This document shows, one piece after another, positions 17,771-26,366 of a stretch of DNA of 64,000 nt; position 1 is the first letter of the stretch, and each line of letters starts with the position of its first letter. The notes beneath the pieces were generated by a model. That model did no database searches and was not told the origin of the DNA. It saw nothing but the letters and a program-made list of their open reading frames with translations. Source of the stretch: Nonomuraea polychroma (GTDB lineage: Bacteria; Actinomycetota; Actinomycetes; Streptosporangiales; Streptosporangiaceae); NCBI RefSeq assembly GCF_004011505.1, contig NZ_SAUN01000001.1:3224001-3288000 (forward strand). The letters are read 5' to 3'. A program made the translations under genes and the position numbers.

Positions 17771-18559
17771 TCAGACGGTTTTGATCGCCCCGCCGTCGAT
17801 GATGTAGTCGGCGCCGCTGATGCTTCCGGCGTGCGGCGAGGCCAGCCAGGTCACGAGGGTGGCGACCTCTTCGGGCTCGATGAACCTGCCCGTCGTCATT
17901 CCCAAGGCGGACGGCAGCCCGGCCAGGAGCTGCTGGTGCTCGACGCCGTGCGCGGCGGCCACCGCGGCCCCGTACCCGCCGGGGGCCTCCCACAGCGAGG
18001 TCCGGATGAGGCCGGGCGAGATCGTGTTGACCCGCAGCCCCTGCGGGCCGAACTCCTCCGACAGGGCCTTGCCGAACGCGGTCAGCGCGGCCTTGGCGGT
18101 CGTGTACGGCAGCGGGCCGGTGTGCGGCGTCCTGGCGCCGATGGAGGAGATGTTGAGCACTGTGCCGCGGCGGCTGATGAGGCTCGGCAGGGCGGCCCTG
18201 GTGGCGCGTACGGCACTGAGGAAGTTGAGGTCGTAGGTCTGCCGCCACTGCTCGTCGGTGAAGCCGAGGAACCCGCCGGTCTGCCCCTCACCCCCGTCGC
18301 CCCCGCCGACGTTGTTGACCAGCAGATCGATCCCGCCCAGCTCGGCCAGCGCCTGGTCGATCACCTCGGCGGGACCGTCCGCGGTGGACAGGTCGGCCGC
18401 CACCGCGACCGCGCCGGTCTCCTTCAGCGCCGGCGAGATCGTCCGTGCGGCGGCCACCACGCGCATCCCCTCGCCGGTCAGCGCCTGGACGATGGCCAGC
18501 CCCAGCCCCCTGCTCGCGCCGGTGACCACGGCTGTCTTGCCGGTGAGGTGCATATCCAT
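17771..18559 (-). CDS. SDR family oxidoreductase
   Basis: Short-chain dehydrogenase of about 262 residues. The Rossmann glycine motif TGASRGLG, the NNVGGGDGG region and the catalytic set (S in ISSIG, Y and K in YTTAK) are complete, so it should be active with NAD(P)H. I start it at ATG 18559 because GGAGGATCTC precedes it; an in-frame ATG at 18571 is possible. It diverges from a TetR regulator with inverted repeats between, the usual sign that the regulator controls it. Substrate unknown. Confidence 0.9.
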   Translation of the reverse strand: MDMHLTGKTAVVTGASRGLGLAIVQALTGEGMRVVAAARTISPALKETGAVAVAADLSTADGPAEVIDQALAELGGIDLLVNNVGGGDGGEGQTGGFLGFTDEQWRQTYDLNFLSAVRATRAALPSLISRRGTVLNISSIGARTPHTGPLPYTTAKAALTAFGKALSEEFGPQGLRVNTISPGLIRTSLWEAPGGYGAAVAAAHGVEHQQLLAGLPSALGMTTGRFIEPEEVATLVTWLASPHAGSISGADYIIDGGAIKTV

Positions 18560-18572
18560 GAGATCCTCCATG

Positions 18573-18628
18573 AGTTGCGTCAGTCGTGATGCTTCGACCA
18601 TACGACTTGCAACATGAGTGATGCAACT
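18573..18628. promoter_or_regulatory. Candidate TetR operators in divergent promoter
   Basis: The SDR-TetR gap contains AGTTGCGTCA at 18573 matched by TGATGCAACT at 18619 (9 of 10 positions complementary), and a tighter dyad TTGCA-N10-TGCAA at 18607-18626. Spacing and size suit a TetR dimer. Position between both start codons suggests joint control of SDR and autoregulation. Confidence 0.5.
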
Positions 18629-18637
18629 AGATAGGAA

Positions 18638-19237
18638 ATGGTGACGGTGTCGTACCCTGTGGGGGTGAGTGAGACGACCCGGGCGATGCGGTCCGACGCG
18701 GCGCGGACGGTGCGGACGATCCTGGAGGCGGCCGAGCACGTGCTCAGCAAGAACCCGGCGGCCAGCATGGAGCAGATCGCCGAGGCCGCGGGGGTGGCGC
18801 GCACGACCGTGCACCGGCGCTTCGCCTCGCGGGAGGCGCTGGTGGACGCGATGGCGGCGTGGGCCACGCGGCAGTTCGCCGAGGCCGTCGAGTCCGCGCA
18901 CCCGGAGAGCACGCCGCCGCTGGTCGCTCTCTACCAGGTCACGGCCAGTGTGCTGCGGGTCAAGAGCGACTGGGGGTTCGCGATGAGCCGGGCGCTGTCC
19001 GACGACCCCGAGGTGGCCGGGGTGCACGAGGACGTGTCGCAGCGCTGCGACCGGCTCTTCAGACGGGCGCAGGCGGCCGGGGTGCTGCGGGCCGACGTCG
19101 ATCCCGAATGGGCCAGGCGGGTCTATTACGCGCTGATCCATGAGGCGGCCCAGAGCCGCGATGCCGACCCCGACGCCCTCGCCACCCGCGTGGTGGACAC
19201 GTTGCTCCGGGGTGTCGGCACCGGCCAGGGCCTCTAA
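18638..19237 (+). CDS. TetR family transcriptional regulator
   Basis: One-component repressor of up to 199 residues. The HTH lies at VRTILEAAEHVLSKNPAASM then EQIAEAAGVARTTVHRRFAS; the C-terminal ligand domain is poorly conserved as usual. The start is ambiguous: ATG 18638 has AGGAA directly adjacent, GTG 18647 has it at better spacing, and GTG 18665 is also possible. The stop overlaps the stop of the convergent DUF3152 gene. It probably represses the divergent SDR gene. Confidence 0.88.
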   Translation: MVTVSYPVGVSETTRAMRSDAARTVRTILEAAEHVLSKNPAASMEQIAEAAGVARTTVHRRFASREALVDAMAAWATRQFAEAVESAHPESTPPLVALYQVTASVLRVKSDWGFAMSRALSDDPEVAGVHEDVSQRCDRLFRRAQAAGVLRADVDPEWARRVYYALIHEAAQSRDADPDALATRVVDTLLRGVGTGQGL

Positions 19238-19950
19238 GCGCCTTCACGCCGCTTGCGGCCGGGGTGCGGCCACGGGTTCGGCCGGCAGCGGCCCAGCGAC
19301 TTCGACTGCTGGACCATGACCGGGGCGAGCCGGCCGGGACCGGGGCAGGACTGGTGGTGGTGCCCGAGGGCGTGGCCGACCTCGTGGTTGATCAGGTAGG
19401 CGCGGTACGCGGCCAGGTCGTGCCCGTACTGCGGGACGCCTTTAGCCCAGCGCAGGGCGTTGATGATCGAGCGGCTCCCGTTCCAGCAGGACAACTCGCC
19501 GCCGGTGCGCAGCGGCAGGCACTGGCGGATGGTGAGGCGGGGGCTGGACAGGGCGATCCGCACCCGCGCCGGGCCGCGATCGACCCGCTGGAACCGGGCC
19601 CACCCGCGGACGTCGTTGAGTATGCGGTGCACCTCGGCGGCGAACGCGCGGGCGTCGATCGGCAGGCCGCGCTCCACTTCGACCAGATACCGGATCACCG
19701 CCCCGCGACCCCGCCGGGCGGGCGCGGTTCCGCGCACGACCGCGTACCTGCCGGAGGCCGCGTGCGGCACCTTCAGCGGGACCGGCTCGGGCGCGGCGGA
19801 TGGGGCGGGTCGTGCCTGAGCGCTGGACGGCGCGGCGGAAGGAACGGCACGAGCGGCGGGAGCGGAACGAGCGACGGGAACGGGTGCGGGCGGCTCGGCG
19901 GCGCAGGCGGCGGCGAGCAGCACCAGCACGAGCAGTGCGAGCAGCGGCAA
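19234..19950 (-). CDS. DUF3152 lipoprotein, metalloprotease-like
   Basis: Exported protein of 238 residues. A TTG start at 19950 gives a short hydrophobic signal ending in a lipobox (LVLLAAAC), then a Pro/Ala-rich linker to about residue 65 and a DUF3152 domain. The zinc-binding motif HEVGHALGHHH (HExxHxxGxxH, metzincin type) is fully present, with VMVQQSKSLGRC following as a possible Met-turn region. The paired cysteines (QCLP, LSCW, SCPG, RCRP) suggest disulfides. Actual peptidase activity of the family is not established to my knowledge. GGGGAGGA precedes the start but lies inside a hairpin. Confidence 0.85.
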   Translation of the reverse strand: MPLLALLVLVLLAAACAAEPPAPVPVARSAPAARAVPSAAPSSAQARPAPSAAPEPVPLKVPHAASGRYAVVRGTAPARRGRGAVIRYLVEVERGLPIDARAFAAEVHRILNDVRGWARFQRVDRGPARVRIALSSPRLTIRQCLPLRTGGELSCWNGSRSIINALRWAKGVPQYGHDLAAYRAYLINHEVGHALGHHHQSCPGPGRLAPVMVQQSKSLGRCRPNPWPHPGRKRREGA

Positions 19951-19956
19951 CGCGTC

Positions 19957-19981
19957 CTCCCCACGAGTGCACGGTGGGGAG
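19957..19981 (-). promoter_or_regulatory. Hairpin covering the DUF3152 ribosome site
   Basis: On the minus-strand mRNA, CTCCCCAC pairs perfectly with GTGGGGAG, and the second arm contains most of the GGGGAGGA Shine-Dalgarno sequence of the DUF3152 gene. Folding would hide the ribosome site. A regulatory role (thermosensor or factor-controlled opening) is inference. Confidence 0.45.
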
Positions 19982-20286
19982 AAAACCGATCATACGTACC
20001 TGCTCGTCACGCTATTTCGCCGGGGTGCCGGTGAGCTCACGAGGCGACCGGCGCCCCCGCCGAGATCGTCAGGCTCGAGAATCACGGTTCAAAGGGCGAA
20101 CGCGGCGCCGAGATCCCGGCGGCTAGAGCCTCACGTCGGCCGGGCGGGGCACGCCGTCCCGGCATGCGTGAGTGGCGTCCCACGGCGGCCGGGGTGAGCT
20201 ACGGGCTGCGCGTTGTCCGCGCGGGTCGTGGAGCCCTTCTCACTCACGCGGTGGGCGTGACGTCCAAGGGCGGCAGGCAGCGGCGG
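19982..20286. other. Intergenic region, no gene seen
   Basis: About 305 bp between the DUF3152 promoter side and the end of the ribose operon. It must hold the DUF3152 promoter and any rbs terminator, but I see no clear -10/-35 pair, strong hairpin or coding signal. Confidence 0.5.
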
Positions 20287-20676
20287 TCAGAAGGCCACGC
20301 CGCAGCGCAGGATGACGTTGGCGTACGGCCGCGCCTCACCGGTGCGCACCACCAGCTTGGCGGCGGCGGAGAGCTGCTTGAGCCGTTCGTGCGGCACGTA
20401 CGCCACCCTTGGCAGCCGCTCGCCGAGCAGCTCGTGGCAGGCGGGGTTGGCCGTGCGCACCTCCTCGGCCGCCGTGGCGCCCTCGACGACGATCTCGGCG
20501 AGGATGCCGTCGAGCACGTCGGCGAACGACGGGATGCCCGCGACGAACGCCAGGTCCACCACCGGTACGCCGGCCGGCAGCGGCATGCCGCTGTCACAGA
20601 TGAGCAGCTCGTCGGTGTGCCCGAGCCGCGCCAGGGCGCCCGCCAGGGCCGCGTTGATGACGCCGCCGCGCTTCAC
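20287..20676 (-). CDS. rbsD: D-ribose pyranase RbsD
   Basis: Cytoplasmic mutarotase of 129 residues interconverting pyranose and furanose ribose so that RbsK receives the right form. The N-terminus VKRGGVINAALAGALARLGH, the following TDELLICDSGMPLP and the terminal ARPYANVILRCGVAF are textbook RbsD; the catalytic histidine is in LGHTD. GTG 20676 overlaps the rbsK stop (GTGA) and GGAGG precedes it. It is the last gene of the ribose operon. Confidence 0.95.
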   Translation of the reverse strand: MKRGGVINAALAGALARLGHTDELLICDSGMPLPAGVPVVDLAFVAGIPSFADVLDGILAEIVVEGATAAEEVRTANPACHELLGERLPRVAYVPHERLKQLSAAAKLVVRTGEARPYANVILRCGVAF

Positions 20677-21593
20677 AGGTCCTCCACCTCCGCCATCGTC
20701 GGGTACGAATCCTGCGCCCCCGGTCTGCGTACGGCCGCGGCGCCCACCCTGGCGGCGAACGCCGCGGCAGCCGTGAGCGGCTCGCCCACGGCCAGCCGCC
20801 AGGCCAGCGCCCCGGTGAACGCGTCGCCGGCCCCGGTGGTGTCCACGGCCGCCACGCGGGGACTGGGCACCGCGTGGACGGCGCCGTCCTCGGCCACCAC
20901 GGCCCCGTCGGCGCCCAGGGTGATGACGACCGAGCGGGGGCCGAGCGCCAGCAGGCTCTTGGCCTGCCGGTCCGCCTCGCCGGGCACGCCGAGCAGCAGG
21001 GCGGCCTCGTGCTCGTTGACGACCAGCGGGTCGCACAGGGCCAGCAGCTCGTCCGGCACCGGAGCGGCCGGCGACAGGTTGACCACCGCCCGGCGGGCCA
21101 GCCGGGCCGCGGCGAGCACTGCCGGCAGCGGGATCTCCAACTGCAGGGACACGACCGGAGCCGACCGCAGCAGCGGCGCCGCCTGCAGCACGTCGCCTTC
21201 CGTGACCCGGGCGTTGGCGCCGGGGGCGACGATGATGCTGTTGTCGCCCTGCGGCCCGACGGCGATCATCGCGATGCCGCTGGCGGCCGGCGTGTCGTGC
21301 AGGTGACCGTGGTCCACGCCGTCGTGTTCCAGCGACTCGCGCAGCAGCCGCCCGTGCTGGTCGGCGCCGACCCGGCCGAGCAGCGCCACCCGCGCGCCGA
21401 GCCGGGCGGCGGCCACGGCCTGGTTGGCGCCCTTGCCGCCGGGGTGGACGGCCAGCTCCGAGCCGAGCACCGTCTCGCCCGGCGCGGGATGCCGTTCGAC
21501 CCGGACGACCAGGTCGGCGTTGGCCGACCCCACCACCACGACATCGAACGGGTGGCGGGGCGGGCCGTCGCCGTGTTCACCCACCGCGCTCAT
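20673..21593 (-). CDS. rbsK: Ribokinase RbsK
   Basis: PfkB-family sugar kinase of about 306 residues that phosphorylates ribose to ribose-5-phosphate. The two family signatures are present: HPGGKGANQAVAAARLGA in the N-terminal half and DTTGAGDAFTGALAWRL containing the catalytic Asp near the C-terminus. ATG 21593 overlaps the rbsB stop (ATGA) and its own stop overlaps rbsD. Context with RbsABC and RbsD makes ribose the natural substrate. Confidence 0.93.
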   Translation of the reverse strand: MSAVGEHGDGPPRHPFDVVVVGSANADLVVRVERHPAPGETVLGSELAVHPGGKGANQAVAAARLGARVALLGRVGADQHGRLLRESLEHDGVDHGHLHDTPAASGIAMIAVGPQGDNSIIVAPGANARVTEGDVLQAAPLLRSAPVVSLQLEIPLPAVLAAARLARRAVVNLSPAAPVPDELLALCDPLVVNEHEAALLLGVPGEADRQAKSLLALGPRSVVITLGADGAVVAEDGAVHAVPSPRVAAVDTTGAGDAFTGALAWRLAVGEPLTAAAAFAARVGAAAVRRPGAQDSYPTMAEVEDL

Positions 21594-22543
21594 GCCCCGG
21601 TGAACTCGGACAGGTTGTCCTTCGTGGCGACCTTCACCGGCACGTTGAGGGTGGCCTCCAGCTTCTCGCCCTTGGCGGCCTTGACGGCGTTCTGCACGGA
21701 CTGCTGGCCGAGCAGGGCCGGCTGCTGGGCGATGCTGGCCGCCAGTGTGCCGGCCTCGATCGCCTTGAGCCCGTCGGGGGTGCCGTCGAAGCCGACGACC
21801 TTGACCTCCTTGCCGGCCTTGGCGCCGAGCGCCTTGATCGCGCCGAGCGCCATCTCGTCGTTCTCGGCGAACACGCCGGTGACGCCGGGGTGCGACTGCA
21901 GCAGGTTCGTCATGACGTCCAGGCCCTTGGCGCGGTCGAAGTCGGCCGGCTGCTGGGCGACGACCTTGATGTTGGGGAACGCCTTGATGCCCTCGGTGAA
22001 ACCCTGGCCGCGGTCGCGCGAGGCCGAGGTGCCGGGCACACCCTGCAGAAGGACGACCTCGCCCTTCTCGCCGATCTCCTTGGCGAGCTGCTCCGCGGCC
22101 AGCTTGCCGCCGGCCACGTTGTCGGAGGCGACGGTCTGGGCGACCGTAGTCCCGTTGACGCCGCGGTCCACGGCGATCACGGGGATGCTGGAACGTTCCG
22201 CGATCTTGACTGCCGGCGCGGCGGCGTCGGAGTCGACCGGGTTGATGATGATCGCCTTCATGCTCTGGCTGGTGAAGTTCTGCACCTGGTTGACCTGCTG
22301 GGAGGCGTCGTTCTGGGCGTCGGTGACGGTCAGCGTGACGCCCAGCTTCTTGGCCTCGGCCTCGGCGCCCTCGCGCAGCTGCACGAAGTAGGGGTTGTTC
22401 AGGGTGGAGATCGACATGCCGACCTTGACGTCGCCGCCGGAAGCGGTTCCCGGCGAGCCGGAGGAGGACGTGCCGGACGAGCCGCAGGCGGTCAGGCCGA
22501 GGGTCAGTGCGGCGCCCGCCGCGATGAGGGCGTGGATGCGCAT
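21590..22543 (-). CDS. rbsB: Ribose-binding lipoprotein RbsB
   Basis: Extracytoplasmic binding protein of 317 residues. The signal ends with a lipobox, LGLTAC, followed by a Gly/Ser linker. The mature part reads VGMSISTLNNPYFVQLREGA, PVDSDAAAPAV, IPVIAVDRGVNG and VAENDEMALGA-like GVFAENDEMALGAIKALG, typical RbsB ligand-pocket blocks. It delivers ribose to RbsC/RbsA. It lies in the operon after rbsC with a 39-bp gap. Confidence 0.93.
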   Translation of the reverse strand: MRIHALIAAGAALTLGLTACGSSGTSSSGSPGTASGGDVKVGMSISTLNNPYFVQLREGAEAEAKKLGVTLTVTDAQNDASQQVNQVQNFTSQSMKAIIINPVDSDAAAPAVKIAERSSIPVIAVDRGVNGTTVAQTVASDNVAGGKLAAEQLAKEIGEKGEVVLLQGVPGTSASRDRGQGFTEGIKAFPNIKVVAQQPADFDRAKGLDVMTNLLQSHPGVTGVFAENDEMALGAIKALGAKAGKEVKVVGFDGTPDGLKAIEAGTLAASIAQQPALLGQQSVQNAVKAAKGEKLEATLNVPVKVATKDNLSEFTGA

Positions 22544-22582
22544 GGTGGTACCTCACTATTTCTTACTGGGTTTGCGGTGATG

Positions 22583-23551
22583 TCAGCGGCTGCTTCGGCG
22601 GCGCAGCGTGTCGAGCAGGACGGCCAGGGCGATCACCACGCCGATGACCACCTGTTGCCAGAAGGCCGAGACCGACAGCAGGTTCAACCCGTTGCGCAGC
22701 ACTGCCAGGATGAGGGCGCCGACCAGCGTGCCGAGCGCCCTGCCCTTGCCGCCCGACAGGCTCGCCCCGCCGATGACCACGGCGGCGATCGCGTCCAGCT
22801 CGTAGCCGGAGGCGGCCTGCGGCTGGGCCGAGGCGAGCCGGCTGGCCAGGACGATGCCGGCCACCGCGGCGAACGCGCCGGACAGGGCGTAGGTGACGAG
22901 TTTCTGCCTGCTGACGGCGATGCCGGACAGCCGGGCGGCCTCTTCGTTGCCGCCGATGGCGTACATCGCCCGGCCTGCGTAGGTGCGGTTGAGCACGACG
23001 GCGGCGATCACGCCCATGAGCGCCATGACCAGCACGGGCACCGGCAGGTAGCCGCCGACGGTGTCGCCGAGGTGGGAGACCGCCTCGGGCATCTCGATGG
23101 GGCTGCCCTGGGAGACCACCAGGGCCAGCCCGCGCGCCACGCCCAGCATGGCCAGCGTGGCGATGAACGGCGGCAGTTTGCCGTACGCGATGAGCGCGGC
23201 GTTGACCAGCCCGCACCCGACACCGACGGCGAGGGCGACGAGCGTGGCCAGCGGCCAGGGCAGCCCGGTGTCGGCGGCCGTCCAGGCCAGCACGATCGCC
23301 GACAGGGCGGCCACGGCGCCGACGGACAGGTCGATCCCGCCGGTGATGATGACGAACGTCGAGCCGAACGCGAGGATCGCGGTGACCGCCGCCTGGACGC
23401 CCACGTTCAGCAGGTTCGTCACGGTCAGAAAGTCGCCGGACAGCAACGACAGCGCCACGACGAGCACGACGAGCGCCGCCAGCGAGCCGTTCTCGGCCAG
23501 CAGGCTCCTGGCCGCCGGCCGTCCGGCCAGCACGTTAGTGGACACGGGCAT
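22583..23551 (-). CDS. rbsC: Ribose ABC transporter permease RbsC
   Basis: Membrane permease of 322 residues with about 8-10 helices. Family hallmarks TGGIDLSVGAVAALSAIVLA and the late AAVVIGGASLSGGKG are present, as is YAIGGNEEAARLSGI. ATG 23551 overlaps the end of rbsA by 17 bp and GGTGGAGG precedes it. A single permease gene implies a homodimeric channel, unlike the two-permease system at 10.5-12.4 kb. Confidence 0.93.
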   Translation of the reverse strand: MPVSTNVLAGRPAARSLLAENGSLAALVVLVVALSLLSGDFLTVTNLLNVGVQAAVTAILAFGSTFVIITGGIDLSVGAVAALSAIVLAWTAADTGLPWPLATLVALAVGVGCGLVNAALIAYGKLPPFIATLAMLGVARGLALVVSQGSPIEMPEAVSHLGDTVGGYLPVPVLVMALMGVIAAVVLNRTYAGRAMYAIGGNEEAARLSGIAVSRQKLVTYALSGAFAAVAGIVLASRLASAQPQAASGYELDAIAAVVIGGASLSGGKGRALGTLVGALILAVLRNGLNLLSVSAFWQQVVIGVVIALAVLLDTLRRRSSR

Positions 23552-25043
23552 CCTCCACCTCGGTGACGGCCAGCGCCATCACGGAGTCCTGGTTCGCCTC
23601 GGCGGCCTCCAGCTCGCCGACGAGCCTGCCTCTGGCCATGACGAGGATGCGGTCGCTCATCCCGAGGATCTCGGGCAGATCACTGGAGATCATGAGGACT
23701 GCGTGGCCGGAGGCGGTGAGCGAATTGATCAACTGGTAGATCTCGACCTTGGCGCCGACGTCGATGCCGCGCGTTGGCTCGTCGAGAATGAGCACGTGAG
23801 CGTCGGCGAGCAGCCACTTGCCGATCACGATCTTCTGCTGGTTCCCGCCCGACAGGGTGCGCACCTCCTGGCCGAGGTGGCTCATCCGCACGCCGAGCTG
23901 GGCGGCCACCCGGGCGGCGGCCTGGCGCTGCCCGGCCCGGTCGACGAAACCGCCGCGGGTGGCGCCGCGCAGGGTGACCAGGCCCAGGTTCTCGGCGATG
24001 TCGGCGCCCAGGACAAGTCCTTGACCCTTGCGGTCCTCGGGGACCAGGCCGAGCCCGGCCTCCATGGCGGCGCGCACGTCGCCGCCGGGCAGCCGCCGGC
24101 CGCGTACCAGCACCTCGCCCGAGTCGTAGGCGTCGGCGCCGAACACCGCCCGGGCCACCTCGGTGCGGCCCGCGCCGACCAGCCCGGCCAGGCCGACGAC
24201 CTCGCCGGCGCGCACCTCGAACGACACTCCGGAGAACGCTCCGGCCCGGCTCAGATCGCGCACCTGCAGCAGCGGCTCGCCGGCCGTGGCGACCTGGCGC
24301 GGGTACTGCTGGTCGATGGGCCGGCCCACCATGAGCCGGATCAGCTCCTCCTCGGGCGTGCCGGCCGGCACCTGCGCCACGGAGCGCCCGTCGCGCAGCA
24401 CGGTCACCCGGTCGCCGATCTGGGCGATCTCCTCCAGGTGGTGGGTGATGAACACCACCGCGACGCCCCGCTCGCGCAGCTGCCCGACCAGGCCGAACAG
24501 GCGCCGCACCTCGCTGGTGGTGAGCACGGCGGTGGGCTCGTCCATGATGAGGACGCGGGCGTTCAGCGCGAGCGCCTTGGCGATCTCGACCATCTGCATC
24601 TGCGCGATGCCCAGGTCGGCGACGCGGGTGCGCGGGTCGACGTCGATGCCCACCTGGTCGAGCAGTCCGCGGGCCTGCTCATGCATGCGCCGCGTGTCGA
24701 CGAACCCGAAGCGGCGAGGCGGCCGGCCCAGGGCGAGGTTCTCGCCCACGGTCAGCTGGGGGACCAGGTTGAACTCCTGGTAGATCGTGGCGATGCCGAG
24801 CCGCTGGGCGTCGGCGGCGGTCCGGACGGCGACCGGCTCGCCGTCGGCGAGGATGCGTCCGCTGTCGGGCTGGTAAGCGCCGGACAACATCTTGATGAGC
24901 GTGCTCTTGCCGGCGCCGTTCTCGCCGAGCAGGACGTGCACTTCGCCCTCGCGCAGGTCGAAGTCGACGCCGTCGAGCGCCACCACGCCGGGGAACCTCT
25001 TGCCGAGCCCCTCCACGCGCAGGATCTCCCGTGCCTGGCTCAC
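23535..25043 (-). CDS. rbsA: Ribose ABC transporter ATPase RbsA
   Basis: Two-NBD importer ATPase of about 502 residues. N-terminal NBD: GENGAGKSTLIKMLSGAY and LIMDEPTAVLTT; C-terminal NBD: TLSGGNQQKIVIGKWLL and LILDEPTRGIDVG, with the expected degenerate second Walker A (GLVGAGRTEVAR). I choose GTG 25043, which overlaps the regulator stop (GTGA) and has AAGGAGGA upstream. It powers ribose uptake with RbsB and RbsC. Confidence 0.93.
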   Translation of the reverse strand: MSQAREILRVEGLGKRFPGVVALDGVDFDLREGEVHVLLGENGAGKSTLIKMLSGAYQPDSGRILADGEPVAVRTAADAQRLGIATIYQEFNLVPQLTVGENLALGRPPRRFGFVDTRRMHEQARGLLDQVGIDVDPRTRVADLGIAQMQMVEIAKALALNARVLIMDEPTAVLTTSEVRRLFGLVGQLRERGVAVVFITHHLEEIAQIGDRVTVLRDGRSVAQVPAGTPEEELIRLMVGRPIDQQYPRQVATAGEPLLQVRDLSRAGAFSGVSFEVRAGEVVGLAGLVGAGRTEVARAVFGADAYDSGEVLVRGRRLPGGDVRAAMEAGLGLVPEDRKGQGLVLGADIAENLGLVTLRGATRGGFVDRAGQRQAAARVAAQLGVRMSHLGQEVRTLSGGNQQKIVIGKWLLADAHVLILDEPTRGIDVGAKVEIYQLINSLTASGHAVLMISSDLPEILGMSDRILVMARGRLVGELEAAEANQDSVMALAVTEVEDARVH

Positions 25044-26056
25044 GAGCCGTCCTCCTTCCGTGTGCCTGTCTCTCCGCACGACTCGCGCACCACGAGCGTC
25101 GCGGGCAGCACCACCGACTCGGTGGCCCGGCCGTGCAGCTCGTCGAGGATCAACCGGACCGCGCGCCGGCCCAGCTCGGCGGTGGGCTGGCTGATCGCGG
25201 TGATGCGTGGATGGATGTGGTTGAACCACGGCACGTCGTCGAACGAGGCCAACGCGACGTCGCCGGGGATGTCCAGGCCGCGCTCGCGGACCTCGTCGAG
25301 TGCGCCGAGGGCCATGAGGTTGTCGCCCAGGAAGATCGCCTGCGGTGGTTCGGCCAGGTCGAGCAGTTCGGAGGTGATCCGCTGGCCGCTGCCGGCACGG
25401 AAGTCGCCGACGCGCACGTACTCCTCGGGAACCTCCAGGCCGTGCTCGGCCGCCGCCCGCAGGAAGGCCTCCGTCCGCTCCCGCCCCGTGGACAGAGTGC
25501 TCGGCCCGGAGACGAACGCGATCCGCCGGTGCCCGAGGGCGCGCAGGTGAGCGACCAGCTCGGCGATGGCGGTGCTGCCGTCGGCCCGCACGGACGGCAC
25601 CTCCACGCCGCTGAGCGTCCGGTCGAGGAAGACCAGCGGCCGCTCGCCCCTGCTGACCTCCTCCACCAGGGGCGTCACCTCGGCGGTAGGGCAGATCAGC
25701 AGCCCGTCGACCCGCTGTTCCAGCAGGGTGCGCACGTAGTGGTCCTGCTGGTCGGGGCGCTCGTCGGCGTTGCCGATGATCACGGTGTAACCGGCCTCGC
25801 GGGCCTCGTCCTCCACGGCCCGCGCCAGCTCGGCGAAGAACGGGTTGAGGATGTCGCCGATGATCAGCCCGAGTGTCCTGGTGGCCTCGGTGCGCAGGGA
25901 CCGGGCGACGGCGTTGGGCCGGTAGTTCAGCGCGGCCATCGCCTCGTGGACCCGGTTGCGGGTCTCCTCGGTGACCGAGGGGTTGTTGTTGAGCACCCGG
26001 GAGACGGTCGCGACCGAGACGCCCGCTTGCGCGGCGACATCTTTGATGCGAGCCAC
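25040..26056 (-). CDS. rbsR: LacI family regulator of the ribose operon
   Basis: Repressor of 338 residues. The HTH and hinge are canonical (ARIKDVAAQAGVSVATVSRV, then LNNNPSVTEETR and NAVARSLRT). The sensor domain is a periplasmic-binding fold with GLIIGDILNPFFAELARAVE and LASFDDVPWF. It is the first gene of the rbs operon and sits just downstream of two operator palindromes, so it very probably autoregulates the whole operon with ribose or a derivative as inducer. Confidence 0.92.
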   Translation of the reverse strand: MARIKDVAAQAGVSVATVSRVLNNNPSVTEETRNRVHEAMAALNYRPNAVARSLRTEATRTLGLIIGDILNPFFAELARAVEDEAREAGYTVIIGNADERPDQQDHYVRTLLEQRVDGLLICPTAEVTPLVEEVSRGERPLVFLDRTLSGVEVPSVRADGSTAIAELVAHLRALGHRRIAFVSGPSTLSTGRERTEAFLRAAAEHGLEVPEEYVRVGDFRAGSGQRITSELLDLAEPPQAIFLGDNLMALGALDEVRERGLDIPGDVALASFDDVPWFNHIHPRITAISQPTAELGRRAVRLILDELHGRATESVVLPATLVVRESCGETGTRKEDGS

Positions 26057-26065
26057 CTGACCTCC

Positions 26066-26103
26066 ATGTAATCGGTTACATGAGGGTATGTAATCGGTTA
26101 CAT
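26066..26103. promoter_or_regulatory. Two LacI-type operators of the rbs operon
   Basis: The 16-mer ATGTAATCGGTTACAT occurs twice (26066-26081 and 26088-26103), ten bases before rbsR. Each is a palindrome except for the two positions flanking the central CG, and the centre CG is the LacI-family hallmark. Centre-to-centre distance is 22 bp, two helical turns, so two dimers would bind the same DNA face. Confidence 0.85.
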
Positions 26104-26129
26104 CCTTGTGAAGCGGTAGAAAGTGTGAT

Positions 26130-26366
26130 TCAGGTCACATTGCGGGTCCGTGTCCGGGGCTGCCCTCCAGCGTGCCCGCGGCCACGTAGCGGCTCCGCCA
26201 CGGCGAAGGCCAGGTGCGCGTCGAAGCGGAGCAAGTCGATCTCGGGCAGGTAGTCCCTCGTCCGGCCGTCAGGGTAGTGGCCGGACGTCGTGTCGGAGTG
26301 CAGGCCGACCAGCATGACGGTGCCGGGCGGGCGGCTCGCGCGGGACCGTCGAGCCCTTCCGCTCAC
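26130..26366 (-). CDS. Small protein of unknown function
   Basis: Open frame of 78 residues whose GTG overlaps the stop of the FAD oxidoreductase gene by four bases (GTGA), the coupling used throughout this window. The N-terminal 18 residues are Arg-rich; the centre VMLVGLHSDTTSGHYPDG, then RTRDYLPEIDLLRFDAHLAF, looks protein-like rather than a GC-frame artefact. I do not recognise it. It could also be a decayed remnant of a longer gene. Confidence 0.4.
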   Translation of the reverse strand: MSGRARRSRASRPPGTVMLVGLHSDTTSGHYPDGRTRDYLPEIDLLRFDAHLAFAVAEPLRGRGHAGGQPRTRTRNVT

